Shown here: positions 63,165 to 64,000 of the stretch, one piece after another
Layout of the letters: the number at the start of each line of letters is the position of its first letter
Position numbering within the stretch: position 1 is the first letter of the stretch
Source of the DNA: Gari tellinella
Taxonomy: Eukaryota; Mollusca; Bivalvia; Cardiida; Psammobiidae
Reading direction: 5' to 3'
Length of the DNA: 64,000 nt
NCBI GenBank assembly: GCA_922989275.2
Contig: OV277869.1
Span: forward strand, 26,732,189 to 26,796,188
Made by a program: the position numbers and the translations under genes
Notes under the pieces: generated by a model
Seen by the model: the letters and a program-made list of their open reading frames with translations, nothing else
Told to the model about the DNA's origin: nothing
Database searches by the model: none

Positions 63165-63330
63165 GTAAGTATCTTCCTTTCATAACGTGTACTAGAAAAC
63201 AATGCAATATTAATGAGGCTGCTGCATTGGGTGCAGCTTAGACACTAGTCTGTCCTTGACGTGTCTAGATTCATTTGTTACCACTTACGAAAGAGTGAAA
63301 CTTTTAACCCTAACCCCACTTGACTTTCTG

Positions 63331-63425
63331 TACAGTGGAGAAGACGTTATTTTCCCCCAATATAAACGTACATGTATATGCTAAAACATTTATGTCTGTT
63401 GCAAACAGTTTTGAGGCCAATCTGC
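63331..63425 (-). mobile_element. Truncated 250-bp-family MITE
   Basis: Left end TACAGTGGAGAAGACG and half of the element; stops at the hairpin. Confidence 0.65.
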
Positions 63426-63453
63426 AATTTAAAGCTCACAACTGATCTCCATG

Positions 63454-63648
63454 TACAGTAAAACCTCTCAATTACGACCACTAAATTGTGTAAATTATCA
63501 GGTGTTTACGACAAGTGACTGCTTAAAGTAAGATGACTGTAAAACAGAAAGCTCCTTCAGGAGCTTTCTGTTTTACTGTTATCTTGCTTTAAGCTGTCAC
63601 CTGTCTTTTATGCAACCAATTAGCATTCTTTTTAATGGTCGTAGTAGA
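63454..63648 (+). mobile_element. 210-bp-family MITE cut at its right end
   Basis: TACAGTAAAACCTCTCAATT left end; the right end is broken where the next 250-bp MITE inserted. Confidence 0.82.
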
Positions 63649-63898
63649 TACAGTGGAGAATCTGTTATTCTTTCCCGATAAACGCGTTTACGCTAAAACT
63701 ATTTTTTCCTGTGCAAACAGTTTGGAGCCAGATCAGACGCCGGGTAACCATGCGTCTGATCAGGCTCCAAACTGTTTGTCACCAAGATAAACATGAAATA
63801 TCAGAATTGTCCAAAAGTTGTTCTTTTCTATGTTTTAGTGATTTGCGTTTGCGTACGTTTGCGTTTAAACGGGAAAGAATAACAGATTCTCCACTGTA
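63649..63898 (-). mobile_element. 250-bp TA-flanked palindromic MITE
   Basis: Full-length 250-bp copy inserted at the end of a 210-bp-family copy. Confidence 0.92.
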
Positions 63899-64000
63899 GG
63901 TCTCGCTGCAAAACAATATTTCTGTGACGACCATTTAATTGTGTTAATTATTAGGTGTGGACTACTGGTGACTGCTTAAAGTAAGGTGACTGTACAACAG
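63899..64000 (+). mobile_element. 210-bp-family MITE, left part at window edge
   Basis: CGACCATTTAATTGTGTTAA and GACTGCTTAAAGTAAGGTGA; may be the remainder of a copy split by 63649-63898, continuing out of the window. Confidence 0.55.

Overview
The window looks like nuclear DNA of an invertebrate animal, most likely a bivalve mollusc. It is AT-rich and intron-rich, its genes are broken into short exons with clean GT/AG borders, and very large numbers of short palindromic transposons (MITEs) fill nearly everything between exons. The species call is inference from repeat character and gene content; nothing here names a species. Most open frames longer than 60 codons are read-through of these MITEs and are not genes.

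Four host genes are supported. (1) 444-3249, minus strand: the first two exons of a type II (Golgi-style) membrane protein, possibly a glycosyltransferase, running off the left edge. (2) 14174-39700, minus strand: a complete 12-exon gene whose splice phases all agree and give a 537-residue protein with two PBZ poly(ADP-ribose)-binding zinc fingers, a coiled coil, a PARP catalytic domain that keeps the H-Y-E triad, and a C-terminal BRCT-like domain. Its ninth exon exists as two tandem 95-nt versions that cannot both be used in frame, so they behave as mutually exclusive exons. (3) 45319-48852, minus strand: a three-exon gene for an unrecognised 118-residue protein. (4) 58127-63164, plus strand: the first four exons of an aldo-keto reductase of the L-galactose dehydrogenase-like type, continuing past the right edge.

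Mobile DNA. Several MITE families are present in many copies: a 250-bp TA-flanked family (13 copies are exactly 250 bp), a 210-bp TA-flanked family, two ~250-bp and one ~214-bp TTAA-flanked families (piggyBac-like ends), a ~190-bp family with CAGGGCTCCAGATAAG ends, and a ~330-bp TA-flanked family. Many are nested in one another. Families with unrelated ends share the same central hairpin, of which there are two main types. A 4,253-bp element with long subrepeat-bearing inverted ends and a 9-bp target duplication (39868-44120, Mutator-like by target-site length) sits 158 bp in front of the PARP start codon and carries a possible small basic-protein gene. Other elements include a 515-bp inverted-repeat element carrying a tRNA-like sequence, an ~885-bp element with a Pol III B-box, a ~950-bp element with ~110-bp inverted ends, a 161-bp tandem array, a LINE fragment and a mariner-like fragment.

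The PARP gene is the biological centre of the window. Its domains would let it bind poly(ADP-ribose), modify targets, and dock through BRCT, a set typical of DNA-damage signalling. Transposons press directly on its splice sites and promoter.
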